From CALEUX01 sp964608615 (GTDB taxonomy: Bacteria; Bacteroidota; Bacteroidia; Bacteroidales; Marinilabiliaceae), in contig CAZSQG010000005.1 in the NCBI GenBank assembly GCA_964608615.1, positions 1 through 64,000 on the forward strand: a stretch of 64,000 nucleotides of DNA. The letters run 5' to 3'. Below the pieces are notes generated by a model. That model saw nothing but the letters and a program-made list of their open reading frames with translations. It ran no database searches and had not been told where the DNA came from. The stretch's first letter is position 1, and every line of letters starts with the position of its first letter. Of this stretch, positions 36,653-45,864 are shown piece by piece. The translations under genes were made by a program, and so were the position numbers.

Positions 36653-37069
36653 AAAAAAGAAATTAAATTGCTAAAAACAGCAATTTTATAAAACTTAACG
36701 ACAAAAATACTATATATGAGTAACACTAAATAACCTTTGTCGAAAACATTTTAACTTATGCTTTAATTTAAAAAAACTGTTGGAAGCTGTGAAGACTTTT
36801 CCCACAACGCCAGAATAAAAGCATGGAGACGAGCATTCATGATATGCGTCAAACTTTTTTTGAATTGTCATAGCCCCCAAGAAACCATCCTGTTTTGACA
36901 GCAGATACCACTTGAACAACCCCGGCATGGGTAAATTCATTCTTGCAAAGTACGCATTCTAGTTCGCTCAAATTTCATATCTTTGGTGACATGAACAGTT
37001 TGACCAGTCTGATTCATGCTCAGGTATTTATTTTATCGTAATGACTAGCAAAAAAACATCGGAACGCAA
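36653..37069. other. Gene-free region left of the polysaccharide locus
   Basis: About 417 bp between the LTA-synthase-like gene and a truncated reading frame. It contains the promoter at 36702-36709 and an isolated perfect -7 box, TATCTTTG (36978-36985, plus strand), followed by a 16-codon frame (starting MNSLTSLIHAQ) that stops at once. GC-richer patches near 36790-36960 look like remnants of genes, but I could not identify them. Confidence 0.4.
36702..36709 (-). promoter_or_regulatory. Putative promoter of the LTA-synthase-like / U32 / DUF2797 operon
   Basis: Read on the minus strand this is TATTTTTG, a perfect TAnnTTTG -7 element, with TTTA 17 bp further upstream (36727-36730) as a weak -33 element. 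The start site would be near 36695, about 43 nt before the start codon at 36652. Confidence 0.5.
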
Positions 37070-37156
37070 ATGAAGAAGTATCTGGAGCGGTTGAAGAAGG
37101 GGAATGGATATTTGCAGCATCGTTTGTTGATAGTTATTTTTCTTGTGTTTTTCTAA
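37070..37156 (+). pseudogene. 28-codon remnant of a possible membrane protein N-terminus
   Basis: ATG at 37070 to TAA at 37154-37156 encodes a basic start (MKKYLERLKKGNGYL), then a hydrophobic run (LLIVIFLVFF). This looks like the first ~28 residues of an inner-membrane protein of the kind that begins polysaccharide loci, such as CapD-type sugar-nucleotide dehydratases, with the rest deleted. No continuation exists in the other frames up to the next gene at 37207. A chance ORF cannot be excluded. Confidence 0.25.
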
Positions 37157-37206
37157 GGAGAGTAATCAGACTCAATTTTTGTGGAATTTTAATTTAACTA
37201 TTACTT

Positions 37207-38082
37207 ATGACTTTTGTATCAATAATTATTCCAACATTCAACAGAAAAGAGCATTTGATTAAAGCCATTGAGAGCGTTTTTAGGCAAACATATCGTAATT
37301 GGGAATTAATTGTAGTAGATGATTGTTCAACAGATGATTCGTTTCCATTTGTTCAAAAATACTTTGAAGGAAAAAAAATTCGGTTTTTGCAGACCCCAAA
37401 AAATGGAGGACAAGGGGCTGCAAGGAATTTTGGAATTGAGCATTCAATGGCAGAATATATAGCTTTTTTGGATTCTGATGATGAGTGGGAACCTTTAAAG
37501 CTTGAAAAACAGGTTCAACTCTTTAACGCAAATGATGAAAATTTAGGATTGGTTTATTGTGGCGGCACCTTTACAGAAGGAAATTTTAAATCAAATATTC
37601 ATCCTGATTTAAAAGGATACATTGAGAAGGAACTCTTCTTAAATCTGAAAGGTTTAGGATCAAGTAATTCAGGAATAATGATTAGACGCATCGTGTTTGA
37701 AAAGGTTGGAGGATATGATGTTTCTTTCAAATCACAGATGGATTTAGACTTTTTTGTGAGAATAGCCCGAAATTATAAGGTTGATTATATTGAAGGAAGC
37801 TATTCGATAATCTCAGTTAGCTTGCAAAATAATCGGATTTCTGATAATCCAGTTTCAGTAATGCAAGGTGAAATACAATTCTTACAAAAACATGAATCCC
37901 GTATGCGGGAGCTGGGTGTTTATCATCATGTGGCGCGAAAACTAGCACGGAAATATGCTATTTATAACAAAAACTTAAAAATGGCATACGCCTGTTTAAT
38001 AAAAGCTATCCAATACAAACCCTTTTATTTATATGCCTATCTTTACGCTTTAAAATTGCCATTGTTGTATTTTAAAAAATGA
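37207..38082 (+). CDS. Glycosyltransferase family 2
   Basis: A 291-aa cytoplasmic or membrane-associated GT-A enzyme. It begins VSIIIPTFNRKEHLIKAIESV, and the nucleotide-sugar site is seen in IVVDDCSTDD (about 37-46) and FLDSDDEWE (about 92-100, DxD-like). It would add one sugar to a growing surface glycan. It is the first intact gene of the plus-strand polysaccharide run. Donor and acceptor are unknown. It ends about 205 bp before the epimerase-like gene, a gap containing a partial repeat of that gene's own start region. Confidence 0.88.
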   Translation: MTFVSIIIPTFNRKEHLIKAIESVFRQTYRNWELIVVDDCSTDDSFPFVQKYFEGKKIRFLQTPKNGGQGAARNFGIEHSMAEYIAFLDSDDEWEPLKLEKQVQLFNANDENLGLVYCGGTFTEGNFKSNIHPDLKGYIEKELFLNLKGLGSSNSGIMIRRIVFEKVGGYDVSFKSQMDLDFFVRIARNYKVDYIEGSYSIISVSLQNNRISDNPVSVMQGEIQFLQKHESRMRELGVYHHVARKLARKYAIYNKNLKMAYACLIKAIQYKPFYLYAYLYALKLPLLYFKK

Positions 38083-38157
38083 GTATGAAACGGGCATGAT
38101 CCAAAAAACACAAACAAGAAGGAAAATGGATTGGCGAGTTCCATACCAACTTTAAAG

Positions 38158-38294
38158 AACAAATTATTTACGTATGAAACTAACATGTTAGCGGAAATGC
38201 ACAATCACCAATGAAAATAGCTAACATGTAGTTCTCCCGATAAAACGGGACAAGCTATACAACAACTTAAAAACAAATTATTTACCTATGAAAC
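38158..38294 (+). repeat. Direct repeat duplicating a gene-start region
   Basis: A 23-bp sequence at 38158-38180 recurs at 38272-38294 with one mismatch, 114 bp apart. The second copy spans the start codon of the LegB-like gene at 38288. The first copy ends in the perfect palindrome CTAACATGTTAG (38180-38191), whose left half recurs near 38221. A small hairpin, TCCCG / CGGGA, lies at 38235-38250. It looks like local duplication or the scar of a deletion at the edge of the transferred island. Confidence 0.5.
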
Positions 38295-39268
38295 GTGCGT
38301 TCGTAACAGGTGCTGATGGTTTTATTGGATCCCACTTGGTTGAGATGCTAATCGGCCAGGGATATACGGTGAAAGCCCTGTCTCAATATAATTCATTCAA
38401 CTATTGGGGATGGTTAGATGACATGCCTCGACATCCAAATTTGGAAATCATTTCGGGTGACGTGCGTGATCCCCATTTCTGCAAGAAATTCATTCGCGAT
38501 GTGGATGTGGTATTCCATTTGGCTGCCCTAATTGCCATTCCTTATTCGTATGTTGCTCCCGACAGTTATGTGGATACCAATGTGAAGGGAACCCTTAATG
38601 TGCTACAAGCAGCTCTGGAAAACGGAAACATTAGGGTGATCCATACCTCCACCTCCGAGGTTTATGGAACTGCGCTATACGTTCCTATTGACGAGAAACA
38701 CCCTAAACAACCTCAATCCCCCTATTCTGCATCAAAAATTGGAGCAGATGCCATGGCAATGAGTTTTTACAACGCTTTTAATCTTCCCGTTACGGTAGCG
38801 CGTCCCTTCAATACTTATGGCCCCCGTCAATCGGCCCGTGCCATCATTCCAACCATTATTACCCAAATTGCTTCGGGGATTAAAGAAATTAAACTAGGGG
38901 ATCTATCCCCAACACGTGATTTCAATTATGTGAAAGACACCTGTCGGGGGTTTATTGCCTTGTCCAATTGCACTGACACCATTGGCCGGGAGATCAATAT
39001 TGCCACCAACAGCGAGATTTCCATGCAAGATTGCTTGCTTCTTATCAAAGAGATCATGCAGAGCGATGTGGCCTTTGTAACCGACGAACAACGGCTTCGC
39101 CCGGGCAAATCGGAGGTGTTTCGACTTTGGGGCGACAATACCTTGATTCGTGAATTGGCGGGATTCAAGCCCGCCTATTCGTTGCGGCAAGGATTGACCG
39201 AAACCATCGAGTGGTTGCAAAAACCGGAGAATTTGAAAAAGTATAAGGCGGATATTTATAATGTATAG
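38288..39268 (+). CDS. NAD-dependent sugar-nucleotide 4,6-dehydratase, LegB-like
   Basis: A 326-aa extended short-chain dehydrogenase. GADGFIGSHL (about 8-17) binds NAD; the catalytic segment is SEVYGT (about 119-124) with YSASK (about 142-146); RPFNTYGPRQSARAIIPTII follows. This mix fits the dehydratases of legionaminate and related pathways (LegB type), which convert a UDP- or GDP-linked GlcNAc to the 4-keto-6-deoxy sugar. It is 2 bp upstream of a DegT aminotransferase and near a CBS/nucleotidyltransferase, the same set as LegB, LegC and PtmE of Campylobacter. GC content looks higher than in the flanking DNA. Confidence 0.85.
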   Translation: MKRAFVTGADGFIGSHLVEMLIGQGYTVKALSQYNSFNYWGWLDDMPRHPNLEIISGDVRDPHFCKKFIRDVDVVFHLAALIAIPYSYVAPDSYVDTNVKGTLNVLQAALENGNIRVIHTSTSEVYGTALYVPIDEKHPKQPQSPYSASKIGADAMAMSFYNAFNLPVTVARPFNTYGPRQSARAIIPTIITQIASGIKEIKLGDLSPTRDFNYVKDTCRGFIALSNCTDTIGREINIATNSEISMQDCLLLIKEIMQSDVAFVTDEQRLRPGKSEVFRLWGDNTLIRELAGFKPAYSLRQGLTETIEWLQKPENLKKYKADIYNV

Positions 39269-39270
39269 CC

Positions 39271-40416
39271 ATGTGGAAAGTACCCTTGTTTGAATTGAAT
39301 TATGATTCAGCCGAATCGAAGGCTGTTCAAGAAGTGCTCGACAGCCAGTGGCTCTCCATGGGCGAAAAAACGTTGGCATTTGAACGGCGTTTTGCTGAAA
39401 TGTTGAATGATTCGGATGTGCAGTGTACCTTGGTGTCCAATTGTACAGCGGCTCTTTACATGGCATTGCTGGCTTTGGATTTGAAAAGCGATGATGAAAT
39501 AATTATCCCATCGATGACCTTTGTGGCCGATTTAAATGCCACCCTTATGGCAGGTGCAAAACCCGTGCTTGCCGATTGCGATTCACTCGAAAACTGGAAT
39601 GTTTCGGCTCGAACCATTCGTCCATTGATCACCCCAAAAACTAGGGCTGTGATGATTGTTCATTTTGCTGGATATCCTTGCGAGATGGATGAAATTGTCG
39701 CCTTGTGTCACCAACACAACCTTGCCCTCATCGAGGATGTGGCACATGCACCCGGTGCCACCTACAAGGGCAAAGCATGTGGTACCTTTGGCGACATTGG
39801 TTGTTTTAGTTTCTTTTCGAACAAAAACCTCTCCACTGGTGAAGGAGGAATGATTTCAACGCGGAATGCGACTATGTATGAACGCATTCGTCATATTCGT
39901 TCGCATGGCATGTCCACACTGACGTTCGACCGTCACAAAGGTCGAGCCATTTCATACGATGTGATGCGTCCCGGATTAAATTTCCGAAGTGACGAGATAC
40001 ATGCAGCTCTTGGATTGGCTCAGTTGGACAAACTGGCAAATGCCAATCATCAACGAGCATTATTATCAGCATATTATAGAAAAAAGTTAATTGATATTCC
40101 TGAAGTCACAGTTCCATTTGAGGAGATTGGTGATACTTTGCCTGTTTATCATGTATTTCCAATCTTGTTACATCAACAACTGGATCGGATAAAAGTGATT
40201 ACCTCACTCAAGGAAGATGGCATTCAGTCGAGCATTCATTATCCATCATTTCAAGACTTTACAGGGTTTAAACATCTGTCGTTGAACGCAACTCCCATCG
40301 CATCTGAGATATCAGCGAGAGAGTTGACTCTTCCGCTTTTCCCTACTATGACAAACGCGCAAATCGACATGGTGGTTGAAGGCTTAAAACAAGCCATAAA
40401 ACAAGCTGTATTATGA
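39271..40416 (+). CDS. DegT/DnrJ/EryC1 PLP-dependent aminotransferase, LegC-like
   Basis: A 381-aa sugar aminotransferase that would place an amino group at C4 of the keto sugar made by the preceding enzyme. Lys185 (FSFFSNKNLSTGEGG) is the PLP lysine. IPSMTFVADLNATLMAGAKPV (in pieces, about 79-99) and the C-terminal HYPSFQDFTGFK are family features. The start codon is 2 bp after the dehydratase gene. The stop overlaps the next gene by 4 nt (ATGA), so translation is probably coupled. LegC is the closest pathway role I can name; other 4-aminotransferases look similar. Confidence 0.87.
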   Translation: MWKVPLFELNYDSAESKAVQEVLDSQWLSMGEKTLAFERRFAEMLNDSDVQCTLVSNCTAALYMALLALDLKSDDEIIIPSMTFVADLNATLMAGAKPVLADCDSLENWNVSARTIRPLITPKTRAVMIVHFAGYPCEMDEIVALCHQHNLALIEDVAHAPGATYKGKACGTFGDIGCFSFFSNKNLSTGEGGMISTRNATMYERIRHIRSHGMSTLTFDRHKGRAISYDVMRPGLNFRSDEIHAALGLAQLDKLANANHQRALLSAYYRKKLIDIPEVTVPFEEIGDTLPVYHVFPILLHQQLDRIKVITSLKEDGIQSSIHYPSFQDFTGFKHLSLNATPIASEISARELTLPLFPTMTNAQIDMVVEGLKQAIKQAVL

Positions 40417-41477
40417 ATCGTGATATCATCATATCATCGGGGGAAACTTTGATGACAGGCATCAAGCGAATGGATGATGTCAAACGTAAGCTCTTGATCG
40501 TCAATCATAATGATCGTTTTTTTTCGTTGTTGAGCATTGGCGATATTCAGCGGGCTATTTTAAGGAATATTGAAATTGGTACTGCCACGATTTACGATAC
40601 CATTAAGAATAAACCCATTGATGTGTGCCATGAAGGCGAATCTATGGAAGATATTCGGCAAAAGATGCTGGCCATCAGATGTGAGTTTATGCCTGTGTTG
40701 AGCGACAAAGGGGAACTCAAAAAAGTGATTTTTTGGGAAGACTTTTTTTTACCCGACCAAATTGAGAAGGGCCAGTCTGCTTCATTAGCCAATATTCCGG
40801 TAGTGATTATGGCAGGGGGAAAAGGCGAACGCCTGCAACCCATCACCAATATCTTGCCAAAACCTTTGATTCCCATGGGGAAAAAGCCCATCGTACAGGT
40901 CATCATGGAAAAGTTCCGATCGTATGGGGCCAATCAGTTTTTTATGTCGGTTAATTATCGTGCCGAAATGATTCAGTTTTATTTCGACTCATTGAAGGAA
41001 AGGGATTACTCCATTGAGTATTGTCATGAAGAAAAACCATTGGGTACGGCTGGCAGTTTGGCATTGTTAAAGGGTAAAATCAACGAGACTTTTTTTGTGT
41101 CGAATTGCGATATAATCATTAATCACAATTTTCCCGAGATGCTCGAATATCATCGCGTCAATGGGAACGACATGACTGCCATTGCTGCCATGAAATTCTA
41201 TTCCATTCCTTATGGAACCTTTGAAGTTGAAGAGAATGGTCGGTTAATTTCTATTCAGGAGAAACCCGAATTGTCATATATGATTAACACAGGGATGTAT
41301 ATTTTAGAACCTCATGTGTTGGAAATGATTAACGACAATGAACACATTCACATTACCGAATTGATGGAAAAAGTCAATAAGGGAATTGGTAAAGTGGGAG
41401 TTTACCCCATCAACTCAAATTCGTGGATTGACATTGGAACCTGGAAGGAATATAATAAAGTATCGAATATTTTTTAG
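40413..41477 (+). CDS. CBS-domain nucleotidyltransferase, PtmE-like
   Basis: A 354-aa protein. Two CBS motifs occupy about residues 1-115, and an NTP-transferase domain with MAGGKGERLQPITNILPKPL (about 133-152) fills the rest. Relatives such as Campylobacter PtmE make GDP-glucosamine for legionaminic acid synthesis; others make NDP-hexoses. It overlaps the aminotransferase gene by 4 nt, so the three genes form a tight operon. The true nucleotide and sugar cannot be read from the sequence. Confidence 0.84.
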   Translation: MNRDIIISSGETLMTGIKRMDDVKRKLLIVNHNDRFFSLLSIGDIQRAILRNIEIGTATIYDTIKNKPIDVCHEGESMEDIRQKMLAIRCEFMPVLSDKGELKKVIFWEDFFLPDQIEKGQSASLANIPVVIMAGGKGERLQPITNILPKPLIPMGKKPIVQVIMEKFRSYGANQFFMSVNYRAEMIQFYFDSLKERDYSIEYCHEEKPLGTAGSLALLKGKINETFFVSNCDIIINHNFPEMLEYHRVNGNDMTAIAAMKFYSIPYGTFEVEENGRLISIQEKPELSYMINTGMYILEPHVLEMINDNEHIHITELMEKVNKGIGKVGVYPINSNSWIDIGTWKEYNKVSNIF

Positions 41478-41496
41478 GTTTAAGCTTAAACCCAAT

Positions 41497-42369
41497 ATGA
41501 ATTATTTTACGAGGCTTCGATTTAAGTTTTTAGCTCAAATTCGACTTTCAAAAATAGCTTCAAGTGATGAAAATTCCGTTTTTGGAATTGTTTTTTCCAA
41601 GGACCGCCCCATTCAATTGCATGCCCTGTTAGAATCATATACCCATTATACCGCAAACCCCGCTCAATTGGTGGTGCTTTATAATGTGTCGGACAATAAT
41701 TACGAGAAGGGTTACGAAGAACTTCAAAAGCTTTGGCCCCAGATTCAATTTGTTAAAGAAGTTTAATTTAGAAAATCATTGATGGAATTGTTGAATTGCC
41801 TTCGCGTCGAAAAAGTATTCTTTTTAGTGGACGATATCATTTTCAACCGCCATTATGATTTAAAAGGGATTTTGGCCATTGATTGTAAGCGATATATTCC
41901 AAGTCTAAGGATGGGAGAAAACATCACATACAGTTATGTGCGAAATAAACCCATTCAGCAGCCTGTTTTTGAAGCAGTGTCTGAGTCGATGATTTCTTGG
42001 TATTGGTCGAAGAAAAATAGTTACTGGTCGTATCCATTATCGGTGGATGGTCATTTTTTTATTCTAAAGGAAGTGATTGTTTTACTTGAGTTGATTCAGT
42101 TTAAAGCTCCCAATTCGCTGGAAGCCAATTTGCAGTTATTTACTCCAATTTTCAGGAAAAGAAAAGGTGTTGCGTTTCGAAACAGCGTGATTGTGAATGC
42201 GCCATGGAATATGGTGCAAACCGAAATTGAGAACCAAAATGAATCCATTAGTCCCGAATACTTGCTCAATCAATGGAACAGACATCAACGCATCAATTTT
42301 TTAAGTTATGAAAATGAAAATTATGACAGTCCTCATGTTGCATTGCCACTTTCTTTGATCAGTCGATAA
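41497..42369 (+). pseudogene. Glycosyltransferase-like gene broken by an in-frame stop
   Basis: One reading frame runs from the ATG at 41497 to 42369 but is interrupted by TAA at 41764-41766. No frameshift is needed: the codons after the stop (FRKSLMELL) continue in the same frame. The part before the stop (89 aa) has a GT-like start (FGIVFSKDRPIQLHALLES). The part after it (about 200 aa) has LFLVDDIIF-like text (VFFLVDDIIFN) that resembles a metal-binding motif of GT-A proteins. Either the gene is inactive, or a nonsense/sequencing error is present. It lies in the polysaccharide run, 20 bp after the PtmE-like gene. A restart at 41779-41782 would make a truncated protein. Confidence 0.75.
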
Positions 42370-42389
42370 CAATTTTAGGAATTTACCAT

Positions 42390-43478
42390 ATGAAGCAAAA
42401 AGTTTGTTTTATCAACTCATCAAAAATTTGGGGAGGTGGCGAAGGCTGGCAACTTGAAACAATGCTTGATTTTAAAAATAAGGCTGATGTGGTTTCACTC
42501 TCATCACCTAAAGGCCCATTGCATAAAAAGGCTGCTGCTGCTGGCATTACCACGATACCCATTATTGTCGGAAATTTTTCATTTCTCAATCCAGTTAAAA
42601 TCATTAAAGCATATCGTTTGTTGAAACAGTTGGCGCCTCATGCCATCATGTTCAATATACCCAACGATTTTAAACTGTTTACCATGCCGGCCAAATGGGC
42701 AGGAATTCCCTATCGATTGTATCGACGCGATAATGGTAAACCCATGAAAAGTCATTTGCTCAATAAAGTATTGTTACGCAGGGGTATAACTCATTTTTTG
42801 CCCTGTTCAAAATATATTCGACGATCAGCCCTTTCCAAAAATCCCAATCTGTTTCCGGTAGAGAAAATTCAGGTGATATACAACAGCATCAACCTCGAAA
42901 ATTGGGATGCCACGCCTGCAATGCCATTGACCGGGAAGAGAAATGACGGAGAGCTTGTTTTTGGATGTATTGGTCGTTTATCCTCTGAAAAGGGACAACT
43001 GTTTTTGCCCGAGATAGCACGCATATTAAAAAACAAAGGTCTAAAAGCCAGAATATTGGTGGCAGGTACCGGACCACTGCGTGACCAAATGGAAGATGCC
43101 ATTGATCGTTGTAAAGTTGCAGATTATGTTGAGCTGCTTGGTTTTGTTGAAAGCAGCAAATCCTTTATGGCCACAATCGACTGCCTGTTGATTCCCTCGC
43201 ACTGGGAAGGTCTGTCAACGGTGGCCATCGAAGCCATGGCAATGAACAAGCCGGTTATTGCATTCGATGTGGCAGGAAATCCGGAGGTAGTGATTCATCA
43301 GGAAACTGGATTCCTGATTCCCCCCTTCGATTTGGAGCGGTTTGCCGATGCGATGGAAAAATTCATTGCACAACCCGATTTGATCAATCAATTGGGTCAA
43401 TCGGGGCGTCAATTGGCTCAGAAACAGTTTTCACGAGCCGTGACCAATCGTGAGTTGGAGGTCTTTTTCACAACTTAG
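42390..43478 (+). CDS. Glycosyltransferase family 4
   Basis: A 362-aa GT-B enzyme that would add a sugar to a surface glycan. N-terminal domain: FINSSKIWGGGEGWQLETML. The C-terminal nucleotide-binding domain has GCIGRLSSEKGQLF and the family E-x7-E segment EGLSTVAIEAMAMNKPVIAFD (in pieces, about 273-293). It is the last plus-strand gene of the locus, 20 bp after the broken gene. The next genes, from 43711, are transcribed towards it. Confidence 0.88.
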   Translation: MKQKVCFINSSKIWGGGEGWQLETMLDFKNKADVVSLSSPKGPLHKKAAAAGITTIPIIVGNFSFLNPVKIIKAYRLLKQLAPHAIMFNIPNDFKLFTMPAKWAGIPYRLYRRDNGKPMKSHLLNKVLLRRGITHFLPCSKYIRRSALSKNPNLFPVEKIQVIYNSINLENWDATPAMPLTGKRNDGELVFGCIGRLSSEKGQLFLPEIARILKNKGLKARILVAGTGPLRDQMEDAIDRCKVADYVELLGFVESSKSFMATIDCLLIPSHWEGLSTVAIEAMAMNKPVIAFDVAGNPEVVIHQETGFLIPPFDLERFADAMEKFIAQPDLINQLGQSGRQLAQKQFSRAVTNRELEVFFTT

Positions 43479-43710
43479 TCCGATGCCTTAATCAAATCTC
43501 CCAGAGACAATTAGATAATGGAATCATCTCTTCAAAAAGATCGTTTTTTCCATTTGACCACATCAATTGATAAGCCACAACAAGCAAGTGTAGCAAATAG
43601 AGTTCGGGTGCAAACGTCCATGAATTCATCCATCCTTTATCTTCGAGTCATATTACTATTATTATAGATGACCGTAATAGCTCAGACCTCCAAGAAAGAA
43701 AAAGTATTTG

Positions 43711-44592
43711 CTACTTTTTTAGTATAATATAGTTCTTATATTCAAAAAAACGGTAATTAAAAAGACGCTCCAGCGCATATAACAAATTTTCCCTGGGAGA
43801 TAATCTAATTTTATTAACGTCAATATCAACTTTCCAATTCAAATTAGACATTAACTCCTTCATGACGGATGGATGATCACCATCAAACTTTTTTACCGCA
43901 TCAACAATTGAATAATCAAAGTTTTCACACGTTTCTAAAATTTTCTGCAGGGTATTGCCAGAGTGATAAAAAGAATGAAAGTGGCTAATCTTTTTCTTAA
44001 TCACATCGGGCGGACGAACATATCCATAATGATAAACAGTTGCACTTACTCTTTTAACATGTAGCTTACAGTCATTTTTCCTGAAACCTTGAGCATCCTT
44101 ATAAGACCTAATACTTATGTCATTTCTGATTATGCGTATTTCATTTCGATACCAACTGCGACTAATACCTACAAAATCATAAGTTCCCCAAAAATGGAGA
44201 TATTTTAGCAATAAACCTTCAACCCTGTTATCCTCCAGATAATTTTTCATAGCGTCTGTAATAGCATGATAGTCCTTGTCATGAAGTACCTCATCGGCCT
44301 GAAGATATATACACCAGTCAAATTCATCTCCCACTGCATCAAATGCTTTATTGGTTTCCACAGCTAAAACCCGACCTCCTGACCTCAGTGAATCATCCCA
44401 AACAGTCTCAACAATCTCAATTTTTGAAGGATCAATCGTTTTTATCAAATGTAATGTATCATCATCAGACTTACCAACGGCCACAACAATTTTATCGCAA
44501 ATTGGCAACAAAGATTTGATGGACTCCACAACGGGATATCCATATTTTATAGCATTCCTAACAATTGTAAATCCGCAAACTCTCATAATCAA
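43711..44592 (-). CDS. Glycosyltransferase family 2 (distinct subgroup)
   Basis: A 293-aa GT-A-like protein. It starts RVCGFTIVRNAIKYGYP, has the acidic pair in KSDDDTLHLI and the possible metal site LQADEVLHDKDY near residue 99. Such proteins transfer hexoses to lipopolysaccharide or capsule. A start two codons later (MRVCGF) is also possible. It is the last gene of a two-gene run with the GT4 at 44599 (6-bp spacer). Confidence 0.85.
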   Translation of the reverse strand: MIMRVCGFTIVRNAIKYGYPVVESIKSLLPICDKIVVAVGKSDDDTLHLIKTIDPSKIEIVETVWDDSLRSGGRVLAVETNKAFDAVGDEFDWCIYLQADEVLHDKDYHAITDAMKNYLEDNRVEGLLLKYLHFWGTYDFVGISRSWYRNEIRIIRNDISIRSYKDAQGFRKNDCKLHVKRVSATVYHYGYVRPPDVIKKKISHFHSFYHSGNTLQKILETCENFDYSIVDAVKKFDGDHPSVMKELMSNLNWKVDIDVNKIRLSPRENLLYALERLFNYRFFEYKNYIILKK

Positions 44593-44598
44593 TTTGTG

Positions 44599-45738
44599 CT
44601 AACTATTTAAACATTGGTTATAGATATTCATAAAGCTTTTCCCAATATATTCAGGTGTGAAGCGTTGGGCATATTGATGGCCTTGTTGAATCATCCTGGC
44701 ACGTAAATTACCGTCACTTAAAACAGTAATAACAGCCTGTTTTAATTCATAAATACTTGTTGCATCCACATAAATACTCGAAGGGCCACCCGCCTCAGCA
44801 AAACAACCGTCTTTCGAAGTAATAACAGGGGTCCCACAAAAAAGTGCTTCTATAATTGGAATTCCAAATCCTTCAAATAAGGAAGGATAAATAAATAGTT
44901 GAGCCGATTGATACAACATGGCTAATTCCTCATTGGATACTCCTTTAAGAAATGAGACTTTTGATTCCATTTGTTTATCAGCAATATATTCTTTAACTTT
45001 TTGGGAATAGGATGTTTCAGAACCAACAATTACAAGATGTGTATCAATATCCTCAATGGCTTTGATTCCTACCAAAATATTCTTGCGTTCCTCAATTGTT
45101 CCAACATTGAGAATATAGTTATCGGGTAAGTTAAACTTTCGCAACACCAAATTTCGAGCCTCAAGCGAAAAGGATTGTTTAAATACATCCTGACAACCTT
45201 GATAAACAACCTTTATCTTATCAGGTTTAACCCCAAAAAACTCTATAATATCCTTCTTTGTTTGCTCACTCACAGCTACAACAACATCGGCGTTTTTAAC
45301 AGCATATCGTGCCTTTATCTTATGAATATAACGATCAAAAATTGAATAAAATTGGGGATAACGTAGAAATATAAGATCATGAACAGTAACCACTGTCTTG
45401 ATGCCCTTCTTTTTTAATCCATGAGGAATCTCTCCTGATAAACCATGAAAAATTTGAATATCATCTTTCAGCAAATCAACTGAGATAAACTTTTGACGCC
45501 ATAGATTATAAAAAAACTTATTAATAGCTGATGAAGGAAGAGCCTCCTTAACATTTTTATTGTCGCATTTAAATATAGACTTTTTGCCCTTCTTAGGATT
45601 ATAAAGGATATATTGATTTTCAGGGTGATATTTGGAGAGTATACACACCAGATCACGACTATAATTACCAAGACCAGTTCGGTTATGATAAATTCTTTTG
45701 GCATCAAAACCAATCATTTTCCCCATTAAGTGATTCAT
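44599..45738 (-). CDS. Glycosyltransferase family 4, mannosyltransferase-like
   Basis: A 379-aa GT-B enzyme. The N-terminal part has RTGLGNYSRDLV and GLSGEIPHGL. The C-terminal domain has NVGTIEERKN and the E-x7-E segment in FEGFGIPIIEALFCGTPVI. These are typical of WbdB/WbpY-like mannosyl- or glucosyltransferases. The frame starts with several Met codons (MNHLMGKMIGFDAKRIY); the most likely start is the last of these (residue 8). It forms an operon with the following GT2 gene. Confidence 0.88.
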   Translation of the reverse strand: MNHLMGKMIGFDAKRIYHNRTGLGNYSRDLVCILSKYHPENQYILYNPKKGKKSIFKCDNKNVKEALPSSAINKFFYNLWRQKFISVDLLKDDIQIFHGLSGEIPHGLKKKGIKTVVTVHDLIFLRYPQFYSIFDRYIHKIKARYAVKNADVVVAVSEQTKKDIIEFFGVKPDKIKVVYQGCQDVFKQSFSLEARNLVLRKFNLPDNYILNVGTIEERKNILVGIKAIEDIDTHLVIVGSETSYSQKVKEYIADKQMESKVSFLKGVSNEELAMLYQSAQLFIYPSLFEGFGIPIIEALFCGTPVITSKDGCFAEAGGPSSIYVDATSIYELKQAVITVLSDGNLRARMIQQGHQYAQRFTPEYIGKSFMNIYNQCLNS

Positions 45739-45864
45739 TGTATTTTTGTTTATTTAATCATTGGCTAAAATCCGGATATCTTTAAGCCAAGACAGTTTAT
45801 CGGCCTGAGCGTAAATCTTGTATGACCAGTGGCGTAAATTAATAATAAATAAAATCTTCACAAC

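Noticed and set aside
36978..37040. Insertion-sequence transposase start after the -7 box
   Set aside because: Only 16 codons are open before a stop, and I could not match them to a transposase family.
38903..39466. 187-codon minus-strand ORF over the LegB/LegC genes
   Set aside because: It lies antisense to two well-conserved enzymes; no motif is visible.
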